Of a stretch of 5,788 nt of DNA, positions 1 to 5,356 are shown one piece after another. The notes under the pieces were generated by a model. The model saw nothing but the letters and a program-made list of their open reading frames with translations. It was not told where the DNA came from and ran no database searches. Position numbers and translations under genes: made by a program. Each line of letters opens with the position of its first letter. Position 1 is the first letter of the stretch. The stretch is from Candidatus Sulfopaludibacter sp. SbA3 (GTDB lineage: Bacteria; Acidobacteriota; Terriglobia; Bryobacterales; Bryobacteraceae). The DNA is taken from the NCBI GenBank assembly GCA_900290315.1, contig OKRF01000181.1:6514-12301 (forward strand). The letters are read 5' to 3'.

Positions 1-893
1 GAGGTGAACTGAACGGTGCGCACCTGCCCTTTCGGTCCCACCGCACCGATGGGGTTGCCATTCAGCAGGATGGTCACACCGGCGGCATTGCCCAGGCGCA
101 GTTCCACATTCTTGGTGGCCTCCACCGTGCGGGTCTGATTGGCCTCCAGCGTTCCCGAGAAGAGATACTTGCCGTCGCTGCGGGCCAGCACCCAGGTGGG
201 CTCGTCGGCGGTGATCTGTACGTGCACCGTGGCGTTGGGATTCGGCGCCGCGTCCGTGGCATTCGCCGCTGCGGGCGCCGGCGGAGGTGTAGCGGGAGGC
301 GTTTGGGCGGCCTGAGTTTGTGCTGGCGCGGTCTGCACAGGCGGTGCGGCCGGGTGTTCCGCGGTCTGGGTGGGCGGAATCGATTCCGGGGGCGGCGCCA
401 CCGGGGGCGCTGGCCGCGAAACCTGTGCCGATTGGGAGGCCGTGCTATTCTGCGCCAGCACCGGACGCCCTCTCCGTTGGTACCACGCGTATATGCCCGA
501 GCAGACCAGCATGGCCACTACGAAGAGAGCCAAAGCAGGCAGTGGAGATGCCCAGGTGAAGCCGCGGTCGCCCACCACTTCCCATTCCTCTACCTTGGGC
601 ACCTGGATGGGTACCACGGAGGGCTTGCTGGTTTCGGCAAACCGCGGGAGTTCGCTTTGTGGCTGCAGGCAGCGCTGGACTTCAGCCGCCATTTCGTCTT
701 CATCCAGCCCCAGAAAATGGGCGTACTGGCGCACGAAACTCTTGGCGAACAGCACGCCCGGAAGCTTGTCGAAATCTTCAGCTTCAATGGCTTCCAGAAG
801 CTTGGCGCTGATCTTGAGTTCACGCGAGATCTGGTCGAGTTCCAGATTGCGCCGGAGCCGTTCACGGCGCAAAGTCTCGCCAATGGAGGTCAT
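1..893 (-). CDS. RodZ-like HTH membrane protein (3' end beyond window)
   Basis: 297 residues are visible and the reading frame leaves the window at base 1 without a stop. Residues about 1-80 form a RodZ-type helix-turn-helix region (MTSIGETLRRERLRRNLELD, then DFDKLPGVLFAKSFVRQYAHFLGLD, the usual RodZ 'KLPxxxFxxxFVRxYAxxLGLD' pattern). Residues about 115-137 are a single hydrophobic membrane segment (WASPLPALALFVVAMLVCSGIYAWY). Residues about 145-220 are a Pro/Ala/Gln/Thr-rich linker, and from about 221 a beta-rich C-terminal domain of the DUF4115 type begins. In this family the HTH lies in the cytoplasm, where in RodZ it contacts MreB, and the C-terminal domain is outside the membrane. The ATG at 893 is the first start after an in-frame TGA at 906-908. 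No strong ribosome binding site is seen. A role in cell shape or envelope organisation is inferred from architecture; many RodZ-like proteins are uncharacterised and no MreB gene is in view. Confidence 0.85.
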   Translation of the reverse strand, partial: MTSIGETLRRERLRRNLELDQISRELKISAKLLEAIEAEDFDKLPGVLFAKSFVRQYAHFLGLDEDEMAAEVQRCLQPQSELPRFAETSKPSVVPIQVPKVEEWEVVGDRGFTWASPLPALALFVVAMLVCSGIYAWYQRRGRPVLAQNSTASQSAQVSRPAPPVAPPPESIPPTQTAEHPAAPPVQTAPAQTQAAQTPPATPPPAPAAANATDAAPNPNATVHVQITADEPTWVLARSDGKYLFSGTLEANQTRTVEATKNVELRLGNAAGVTILLNGNPIGAVGPKGQVRTVQFT

Positions 894-970
894 ACGGGCG
901 GGTTCTCAGCCTCTAAATCTATAATACAACAGCAAATACCGTGAAATGGAGAACCTGATAGCATAAACGG
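894..970. promoter_or_regulatory. Divergent promoter region with overlapping -10 boxes
   Basis: This 77-base AT-richer gap separates the divergent RodZ-like gene and the glycosyltransferase operon. On the plus strand a perfect TATAAT lies at 920-925, about 45 bases before the operon start, but no good -35 box is present 16-18 bases upstream. On the minus strand TTCACG (940-945) and TATAGA (918-923) are separated by 16 bases, each 4/6 to consensus, with a predicted transcript start about 18 bases before the RodZ-like ATG. The two -10 boxes overlap at 920-923, so if both are real, RNA polymerase could occupy only one at a time. The boxes are read by eye and sigma-factor preference in this organism is unknown. 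Confidence 0.4.
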
Positions 971-1960
971 TTGATCTCCGTAGTAGTGGTGAACTGGAAC
1001 AGGAAAGACCTGTTACGCGCCTGTCTGCTCTCGCTGCGGCGGCAGACGGGCGTCCCATTCGAAACAATTGTGGTCGACAATGGTTCCACCGATGGCTCCG
1101 CGGAACTGGCCGAACTGGAATTCGGAGCTTGCGTGATCCGTAACGCGGAGAATCGCGGCTTCTGTGCAGCCAACAATCAGGGAATTGCGGTGGCGCAGGG
1201 GGAATTCCTGGCCCTGTTGAACAACGATGCCGAAGCCGAGCCGGGATGGCTGGCGGCGCTCCGTTCCCGTTCGCCGGAAGTGGGTATGGCCGCCAGCAAG
1301 GTGCTGGTTTGGGAAGAGCCCGGCCGCATCGACAAAGTGGGACACTTGATCTTTCCGGACGGCCAGAATCGCGGCCGCGGCAGTGGAGCTTTGGATCGGG
1401 GGCAGTTCGATCGCGAAGAGGAAGTGCTCTGGCCGGATGGCTGCGCGGCTATGTACCGCAAGGCTATGCTCGACCGCATCGGCGGTTTCGACGAAGATTT
1501 CTTCGCCTACGGGGACGATGCGGAACTGGGCCTGCGCGCTCGCATCGCCGGCTGGAGGTGCATTTACACCCCCGGGGCGGTGGTGCGCCACCATCGCGGA
1601 TCCACCATGGGTAAGGGTTCGCCGGAGCGCCTGAGGTTGATCGAACGCAATCGCCTGCTGCTGGCGCTGAAGCTCTTCCCGTGGAGCCTGCTGCTGCTGA
1701 ATCCCGTGTTCTTCGCGGTGCGTGTGGCAGCGGGTGTTTTCCTGGCAGGGCGCGGCGCGGGCGAGACCGCTCATTTCCAGGGCTGGCGGGGCAAGCTGGC
1801 TATCGGGTGGGCCCTCATGCGCGGCGATCTGGCGGCGCTGCGCCTGGCGCCCCGCATACTGCGCAAGCGCGCCGCTATCGGGCGCATCCGCCGTCTCTCG
1901 CCGGGCGAACTGCGGCGTCTGATCCTGTCCCATCGGCTGACCCTGAGGGAAGTGGCATGA
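971..1960 (+). CDS. Family 2 glycosyltransferase
   Basis: 329 residues with a GT-A, family GT2 layout. The N-terminus is the nucleotide-sugar binding strand (ISVVVVNWNRKDLL), followed by VVDNGSTDGS at residues 34-43 and LLNNDAE at 82-88, the DXD-equivalent region expected to bind metal and sugar nucleotide. Next come a GGFDEDFFAYGDDAELGLR segment at 171-189, with the acidic motif holding the likely catalytic base, and TPGAVVRHHRGST at 200-212. This pattern matches rhamnosyltransferase-like enzymes (WbbL type) that extend surface polysaccharides. A hydrophobic helix at about 236-258 may anchor it to the inner membrane. The donor and acceptor cannot be read from sequence. The start is TTG: an in-frame TAG at 959-961 excludes anything upstream except this TTG, and the conserved first strand begins immediately after it. 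GGAG at 948-951 is too distant to be a good ribosome binding site. Its stop overlaps the next gene (ATGA), so translational coupling is likely. Confidence 0.9.
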   Translation: MISVVVVNWNRKDLLRACLLSLRRQTGVPFETIVVDNGSTDGSAELAELEFGACVIRNAENRGFCAANNQGIAVAQGEFLALLNNDAEAEPGWLAALRSRSPEVGMAASKVLVWEEPGRIDKVGHLIFPDGQNRGRGSGALDRGQFDREEEVLWPDGCAAMYRKAMLDRIGGFDEDFFAYGDDAELGLRARIAGWRCIYTPGAVVRHHRGSTMGKGSPERLRLIERNRLLLALKLFPWSLLLLNPVFFAVRVAAGVFLAGRGAGETAHFQGWRGKLAIGWALMRGDLAALRLAPRILRKRAAIGRIRRLSPGELRRLILSHRLTLREVA

Positions 1961-2901
1961 GCGCCTGCCTGGTGTGCGGGTCGGACCGGTTGGCGCATCT
2001 CTTTCACGCGTCGGACCGGCTGTATCACACCACGAAGAAGGAATTCTCGGTGGTGCGCTGCGCCGGGTGCGGACTGGTGCGGCTGGACCCGGTCCCTTCT
2101 CCCGAAGAGCTGCCAAACTATTATCCCGACAACTACTGGTTCGCCCCCGATGCCACCGCGGCCAGCCGGATGGAAGAAGCGTACCGCCGCCTGGTGCTGC
2201 GTGACCACGTGCAGTTTGTGGAGCAAGCCCTGCGCCAGACGCGGGCGCCCGGACCGCTGCTGGACGTGGGATGCGGCGGCGGTTTGTTCCTGGGCATGAT
2301 GCGGGAGCGTGGATTCCGCGTGCTGGGCCTGGATAACTCCCGCGAAGCGGCCGCGATTGCCTGGCGCAGGCAACAGGCTCCAGCGGTGTGCGCCATGCTC
2401 GAGCGCGCTCCCTTCCGTCGCGAGTCTTTGGCCGGCCTTACTATGTTCCACGTGCTGGAGCATCTGTACGATCCGCGTGCCTACCTGGCGGCCGCGCACC
2501 AGCTTCTCGCGCCGGATGGGCGACTGGTGGTGCAGGTGCCCAATGCGGCCTGCTGGCAGTTCCACCTGCTGGGCCACGCCTGGAACGGTGTGGATGTACC
2601 GCGGCACCTCTTCGATTTCCGCGCCAGCGATGTGGAAAAGCTGGTGGAATCCTGCGGCTTCGAAGTGGTGCGGCGCAAGTATTTTTCCCTGCGCGACAAT
2701 CCCGCGGGGCTGGCCAGCAGTTTGGCGCCTTCGCTCGACCCCATGGCGCGGCGCGTGCGGCGCATCGCCGAAAGCGGTGCTGGCCGGCTGGCCAAGGACC
2801 TGATCTACCTGGCGCTGGTGGTGGCCTCCGTGCCCTTCACCGCGCTGGAAGCGGCCTTCCGTGCGGGCTCCACAGTGATGATCGAGGCGCGCCGCCCATG
2901 A
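1957..2901 (+). CDS. Zinc-ribbon class I SAM-dependent methyltransferase
   Basis: 314 residues. The N-terminus carries a CxxC...CxxC zinc-ribbon-like pair (C4, C7 and C35, C38, the latter within VVRCAGCGLVRLDP), then a Rossmann methyltransferase domain: motif I LLDVGCGGGLF at 101-111, acidic D126 in VLGLDNS expected to bind the SAM ribose, FHVLEHLYDP at 164-173, and LVVQVPNA at 190-197. GVDVPRHLFDF at 211-221 is typical of the Methyltransf_23 group found in polysaccharide and secondary-metabolite clusters. The C-terminus has a hydrophobic stretch at about 281-303 that may touch the membrane. The ATG overlaps the glycosyltransferase stop by 4 bases. A sugar or lipid-linked glycan methyl transfer is inferred from its neighbours; the substrate, and whether it is a C- or O-methyltransferase, are unknown. 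An ORF extending upstream in the same frame is overlap with the glycosyltransferase and was not used. Confidence 0.88.
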   Translation: MSACLVCGSDRLAHLFHASDRLYHTTKKEFSVVRCAGCGLVRLDPVPSPEELPNYYPDNYWFAPDATAASRMEEAYRRLVLRDHVQFVEQALRQTRAPGPLLDVGCGGGLFLGMMRERGFRVLGLDNSREAAAIAWRRQQAPAVCAMLERAPFRRESLAGLTMFHVLEHLYDPRAYLAAAHQLLAPDGRLVVQVPNAACWQFHLLGHAWNGVDVPRHLFDFRASDVEKLVESCGFEVVRRKYFSLRDNPAGLASSLAPSLDPMARRVRRIAESGAGRLAKDLIYLALVVASVPFTALEAAFRAGSTVMIEARRP

Positions 2902-3602
2902 GCTATACCGCCATTGCCTATCGCCTGCCGCGCCCGCTGCGCCGGCACGTTTTGCACTTCGAGGTAGAGATCGAAGACGCCGTGGCGGCATTCGCCAGAG
3001 AACTGGGAAGCGGCGCGAGGGTGCTCGATGCGGGCGCGGGCGAAGGCCAGTATCGTCACTATTTCCCGCGCCAGCGCTATTGCGGCGTGGACCTCGCGGT
3101 GGGCGACCGCACCTGGGACTATAGCCGCCTGGACGTCCGCGCGGATCTGACCGCGCTGCCATTTCGTGCGGCCGCCTTCGATGCCGCCATTCACATCGTC
3201 ACCATCGAGCATCTGCGCGAACCCGGCAGCGCACTGGCGGAGATGGCTCGCGTGATGGCGCCCGGCGCGACCCTGCTCATCGCCGCGCCGCATGAGTGGG
3301 AAGTGCACCAGGCGCCGCACGATTACTTTCGCTACACGCGTTACGGGCTGGCCTACCTGCTGGAGAAGGCCGGCTTCGAGGTTTGTGAGATGCGCGCGGC
3401 GGGCGGCTACTTCCGCCTGCTCGCGCGCCGGCTGCTGAACGGGCTACAATTCTTCACAGGGGGTATTCGCTGGCTGTGCTTCATTCCAGCCGCGATCCTG
3501 TTGGTCCCGCCGGCGTTGATCCTGCCGCTGTTCGATTCCCTGGACCGCAACCGTAATTTCACGGTCGGATATATTTGCACCGCGCGCCTTCGCGCGAAGT
3601 AA
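2898..3602 (+). CDS. Class I SAM-dependent methyltransferase with C-terminal hydrophobic segment
   Basis: 234 residues of the Methyltransf_11 type. Motif I is RVLDAGAGEGQYRHYF at 41-56, acidic D65 sits in CGVDLA, and DLTALPFRAAAFD followed by VTIEHLREPG at 101-110 gives motifs post-II and III. PHEWEVHQAPHDYFRYTRYGL at 131-151 resembles methyltransferases of surface-polysaccharide clusters. Residues about 191-213 (RWLCFIPAAILLVPPALILPLF) are strongly hydrophobic and may form a membrane segment or re-entrant helix, placing the enzyme at the inner membrane where lipid-linked glycans are made. It starts with an ATGA overlap on the preceding methyltransferase, the same arrangement as the pair before. 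Two different methyltransferases directly after one glycosyltransferase suggests sequential modification of one glycan; this is inference. Stop TAA 3600-3602. Confidence 0.87.
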   Translation: MSYTAIAYRLPRPLRRHVLHFEVEIEDAVAAFARELGSGARVLDAGAGEGQYRHYFPRQRYCGVDLAVGDRTWDYSRLDVRADLTALPFRAAAFDAAIHIVTIEHLREPGSALAEMARVMAPGATLLIAAPHEWEVHQAPHDYFRYTRYGLAYLLEKAGFEVCEMRAAGGYFRLLARRLLNGLQFFTGGIRWLCFIPAAILLVPPALILPLFDSLDRNRNFTVGYICTARLRAK

Positions 3603-3610
3603 GGACACCA

Positions 3611-4489
3611 TTGGACGGAGTCATCGTAGTCGATAAGCCCGAAGGCTGGACCTCGCACGACGTGGTAAACAAGGTGCGCCGGCTGGCGGGCACCAAAGCC
3701 GGGCACCTGGGAACGCTGGACCCCATCGCCACCGGAGTGCTGCCGCTGGTCCTCGGCAAGGCCACGCGCCTCGCGCAGTTTTATACGCGCAGCGGCAAGA
3801 TCTACGAAGCGCTGGTACGGTTTGGATGGTCCACCACCACATACGATCGCGCCGGCGAGGCCACCAGCGAGAAACGGGAAGTCGCGCTGACCGCGCCCGA
3901 TTTGGAAGTCCACCTGGAGCGCTTCCGCGGCGAATTCCTGCAGACACCGCCTCCCGTCTCCGCCAAGAAAGTGGACGGCAAACGCGCTTACCAGCTTGCC
4001 CGCCAGTCCATCGCAGTGGAACTGGAGCCGGTACAGGTGCAGGTGTACGAACTGGAGTTGCTGGAGGTGAACGGAGCCCTGGCACGCATGCGGGCGCACT
4101 GCTCCGGCGGCACCTATATGCGCTCCATTGCACACGATCTGGGGCAGGCGATGGGGTGTGGCGCCCACCTGGAGCAGTTGCGGCGCACCCTGAGCGGCGA
4201 ATTCGAGATGGAGATGGCACGCACCATCCCGCAACTCCAGCAGTTGATCATCGACGAACGGCTAGTGGATGCGCTGGTTCCCGCGGTAAATCTGCTGCCG
4301 GGCTTTCCCACCGTCTACGTGGACGATCTCACGGTGGCGCAGATCCGCAACGGCCGCAATTTCCCAGCCTCGCCGTTTCGTTCGGATCCGGCTTCCAAGT
4401 ATGTCAAAGCAGTGTCGCGTCAGGGCGAACTGGTGGCGATTGGAGAAGCGGTCTTACCGAATTTGTATCATCCGGCCGTGGTGCTGTGA
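3611..4489 (+). CDS. truB: tRNA pseudouridine(55) synthase TruB
   Basis: 292 residues. TruB converts U55 in the T-loop of most tRNAs to pseudouridine in the cytoplasm. Family marks are DKPEGWTSHDVV at 8-19, GHLGTLDPIATGVLPL at 31-46 with the catalytic aspartate D37, the conserved tyrosine Y65 in KIYEALVRFG, QTPPPVSAKKVDGKRAYQLAR at 111-131, and CSGGTYMRSIAHDLG at 164-178. Residues from about 232 form the small C-terminal PUA-like domain. Length is usual for the family. The start is taken as TTG 3611, because AAGGA at 3601-3605 sits five bases before it and the conserved DGVIVVDKP begins there. An in-frame TTG at 3575 would overlap the preceding gene and adds an unconserved dozen residues. No ATG is available in frame. 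The gap from the preceding stop is 8 bases, so it is probably the last gene of the operon. Confidence 0.95.
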   Translation: MDGVIVVDKPEGWTSHDVVNKVRRLAGTKAGHLGTLDPIATGVLPLVLGKATRLAQFYTRSGKIYEALVRFGWSTTTYDRAGEATSEKREVALTAPDLEVHLERFRGEFLQTPPPVSAKKVDGKRAYQLARQSIAVELEPVQVQVYELELLEVNGALARMRAHCSGGTYMRSIAHDLGQAMGCGAHLEQLRRTLSGEFEMEMARTIPQLQQLIIDERLVDALVPAVNLLPGFPTVYVDDLTVAQIRNGRNFPASPFRSDPASKYVKAVSRQGELVAIGEAVLPNLYHPAVVL

Positions 4490-4505
4490 GAAGGAGGACC
4501 GGGTC

Positions 4506-4605
4506 GAAAAACCGGTCGAGCGACTGGGTAACGCCGGCGATCTCGTCGCCGGTCGGCCAGTGCAACCGGCGGCAAGACCGCGGCGTTACCCACCGCCGGT
4601 TTTTC
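4506..4605. other. Folded intergenic element: nested long stems closed by a three-way junction
   Basis: This lies in the 195-base gap between convergent truB and the 146-residue gene. Outer stem: GAAAAACCGG (4506-4515) is the exact reverse complement of CCGGTTTTTC (4596-4605). After an asymmetric internal loop, a second perfect stem pairs TGGGTAACGCCG (4525-4536) with CGGCGTTACCCA (4581-4592). Inside it, one hairpin (GCGA 4537-4540 with TCGC 4546-4549) and a second arm (CGGTC 4550-4554 with GACCG 4576-4580) abut with no unpaired base at the junction. Pairing works on both strands, and each strand reads CCGGTTTTTC at its 3' end. The position suggests a bidirectional terminator; the elaborate interior also allows a small RNA or a mobile palindromic repeat. 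I recognise no named RNA family. Confidence 0.6.
4564..4604 (+). terminator. Putative intrinsic terminator of the truB operon
   Basis: AACCGGCGG (4564-4572) pairs perfectly with CCGCCGGTT (4593-4601), leaving a 20-base loop, and the stem runs directly into a T5 tract (4600-4604). This is the ordinary form of a rho-independent terminator, about 75 bases after the truB stop. It uses bases that also belong to the larger fold at 4506-4605, so the two structures exclude each other. Confidence 0.55.
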
Positions 4606-4617
4606 ATGAAGTTTCGC

Positions 4618-4665
4618 GGGGCGGTCCGCCCCTAACTGACAGACGACACGAAGCGATCGTCTGTC
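4618..4665. terminator. Two adjacent hairpins between convergent genes
   Basis: GGGGCG (4618-4623) pairs with CGCCCC (4627-4632) around a 3-base loop. Just beyond, GACAGACGA (4638-4646) pairs perfectly with TCGTCTGTC (4657-4665) around a 10-base loop. The second hairpin lies about 20 bases after the stop of the minus-strand gene and could end its transcript or protect its 3' end. Neither hairpin is followed by a T run on either strand, so classical intrinsic termination at these two sites is uncertain. Confidence 0.4.
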
Positions 4666-4684
4666 CTGCGCCGCTTGGGACTCC

Positions 4685-5125
4685 TCAGCCGCGCCGGGTG
4701 GTTCCGGTTGACGCCGTGGCTCCCGTTCCGGTGGACATTGCCTGTTCGGCGTGCAGGGGTGTGGCCTTCACGTTTTCGACCTGGTGCCACGTACCGTTGT
4801 TCATGAAGCGATAGCTGGCGACGCCCTCTTGATTCCATCCGTTCGCCAGGTAGAGATGACACTGAAAGTTCTCGATACCGGTTCCCAGTTGCGGGATTCC
4901 AGTTAACGAAATCACCACCGCTTGGCCCATCTGCGAGAAAGTCCCTGTAACAAGGGTGTGCACGTTGACCGGCGGATTCACCGCCTGCGTGATATCGCCG
5001 GCACCCTGCATGTGGTGGGTGGGAGCCGAGACCACTGTTTTCAAGTCCAGGGTCGGAGCGCCAGGAGCGCCGCTGCCGATCCGCCATTGTGCGAGATAGG
5101 TGCCAATCGTTGCATTTGCAGACAT
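4685..5125 (-). CDS. Uncharacterised 146-residue protein, DUF1842-like (tentative)
   Basis: A soluble-looking protein with no signal peptide or membrane segment. It begins MSANATIGTYLAQWRIGSGA, has alternating polar/hydrophobic beta-strand patterns throughout (for example HTLVTGTFSQM, QAVVISLTGI and ENFQCHLYLANGW), and ends in a Ser/Thr/Gly/Ala-rich tail from about residue 129. The elements PGAPTLDL (21-28), GAGDITQAVNPPV (41-53) and GVASYRFMNNGTWHQVENV (101-119) resemble my memory of the DUF1842 family; this assignment is from memory and uncertain. Function unknown. A good ribosome binding site (GAAAGGT on the minus strand, 5140-5134) stands 8 bases before the ATG. It is convergent with truB and has its own promoter candidate, so it is a single-gene unit. 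Base use is less GC-extreme than in the truB operon, hinting at accessory origin. Confidence 0.75.
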   Translation of the reverse strand: MSANATIGTYLAQWRIGSGAPGAPTLDLKTVVSAPTHHMQGAGDITQAVNPPVNVHTLVTGTFSQMGQAVVISLTGIPQLGTGIENFQCHLYLANGWNQEGVASYRFMNNGTWHQVENVKATPLHAEQAMSTGTGATASTGTTRRG

Positions 5126-5133
5126 CTGTTTCG

Positions 5134-5199
5134 ACCTTTCACTGGCGTCACTGGGAGTTCCCGCTGAGTGTATGCGTCCCCTTCCATGGTGACGCCGGT
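5134..5199 (-). promoter_or_regulatory. 5' leader hairpin and ribosome binding site of the DUF1842-like gene
   Basis: On the minus strand GGCGTCAC (5196-5189) pairs perfectly with GTGACGCC (5151-5144), and two further base pairs follow beyond one mismatch. The 37-base loop contains the small palindrome GGGAGTTCCC (5153-5162, plus strand). The 3' arm ends at 5141, and the ribosome binding site (GAAAGGT, 5140-5134) follows immediately. Placed against the predicted transcript start near 5199, the hairpin would form the very 5' end of the mRNA. It may stabilise the mRNA, tune translation or, as DNA, be an operator. Confidence 0.45.
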
Positions 5200-5205
5200 A
5201 CCAGG

Positions 5206-5234
5206 ATCATGGGCTCGATTTGTCCGGAAGTCAA
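5206..5234 (-). promoter_or_regulatory. Putative promoter of the DUF1842-like gene
   Basis: On the minus strand TTGACT (5234-5229, 5/6 to the -35 consensus) and CATGAT (5211-5206, 4/6 to the -10 consensus) are separated by exactly 17 bases. The predicted transcript start is near 5199, giving a leader of about 74 bases. It was read by eye and is the best-spaced sigma-70-type pair I found upstream of this gene. Confidence 0.45.
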
Positions 5235-5296
5235 TACGGAGTTTTCTGGTAGTTCTAACGAAATTTGTTGAGATTATTGATACATTTTCCCACCGC

Positions 5297-5312
5297 GATT
5301 CGAAGATTCGAA
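5297..5312. repeat. Tandem 8-bp repeat GATTCGAA x2
   Basis: GATTCGAA occurs twice head to tail, each copy containing the palindrome TTCGAA, followed by a related GAATTTCG. It sits in the lower-GC gap upstream of the small Cys-rich ORF. It may be a protein-binding site or chance in an AT-richer stretch. Confidence 0.4.
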
Positions 5313-5356
5313 GAATTTCGCAAATGGTCGATATGAATATCGTGGCAGGTGTTGTT

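Noticed and set aside
222..944. Plus-strand open frames opposite the RodZ-like gene
   Set aside because: Low-complexity Arg/Gly-rich translation and no motifs; the minus strand gives a coherent HTH-membrane-linker-beta-domain protein.
1013..3162. Long minus-strand open frames opposite the glycosyltransferase and methyltransferases
   Set aside because: They lack family motifs, are rich in Arg/Pro/Ala/Gln as expected for antisense frames of GC-rich genes, and contradict the clear plus-strand genes.
3445..3450. TACAAT as an internal promoter for truB
   Set aside because: No -35-like sequence lies 16-18 bases upstream, and it is inside a coding sequence with tight downstream spacing.
4526..4591. 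GTAAC/GTTAC ends as an integron attC site
   Set aside because: The core-site patterns do not match, the arms pair perfectly without the extrahelical bases of attC, and there is no integrase or cassette array.
4525..4592. Resemblance of TAACGCCG...GCCGGTC...CAAG to a twister ribozyme core
   Set aside because: The 3' conserved loop sequence expected of twister is missing and the bases that should form internal loops are fully paired here, so the likeness is probably chance.
4606..4635. Tiny ORF starting ATG 4606 directly after the T run
   Set aside because: It encodes only nine residues, has no ribosome binding site, and lies in hairpin DNA.
4490..4684. Signal recognition particle RNA, RNase P RNA or a known riboswitch in the gap
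   Set aside because: The conserved loops of these RNAs were looked for and not found; short matches such as GGTAACGCC are not enough.
5168..5356. Upstream extension of the small Cys-rich ORF to a GTG at 5168
   Set aside because: The stretch is AT-rich, overlaps the promoter and leader hairpin of the opposite gene, and has no ribosome binding site for that GTG.
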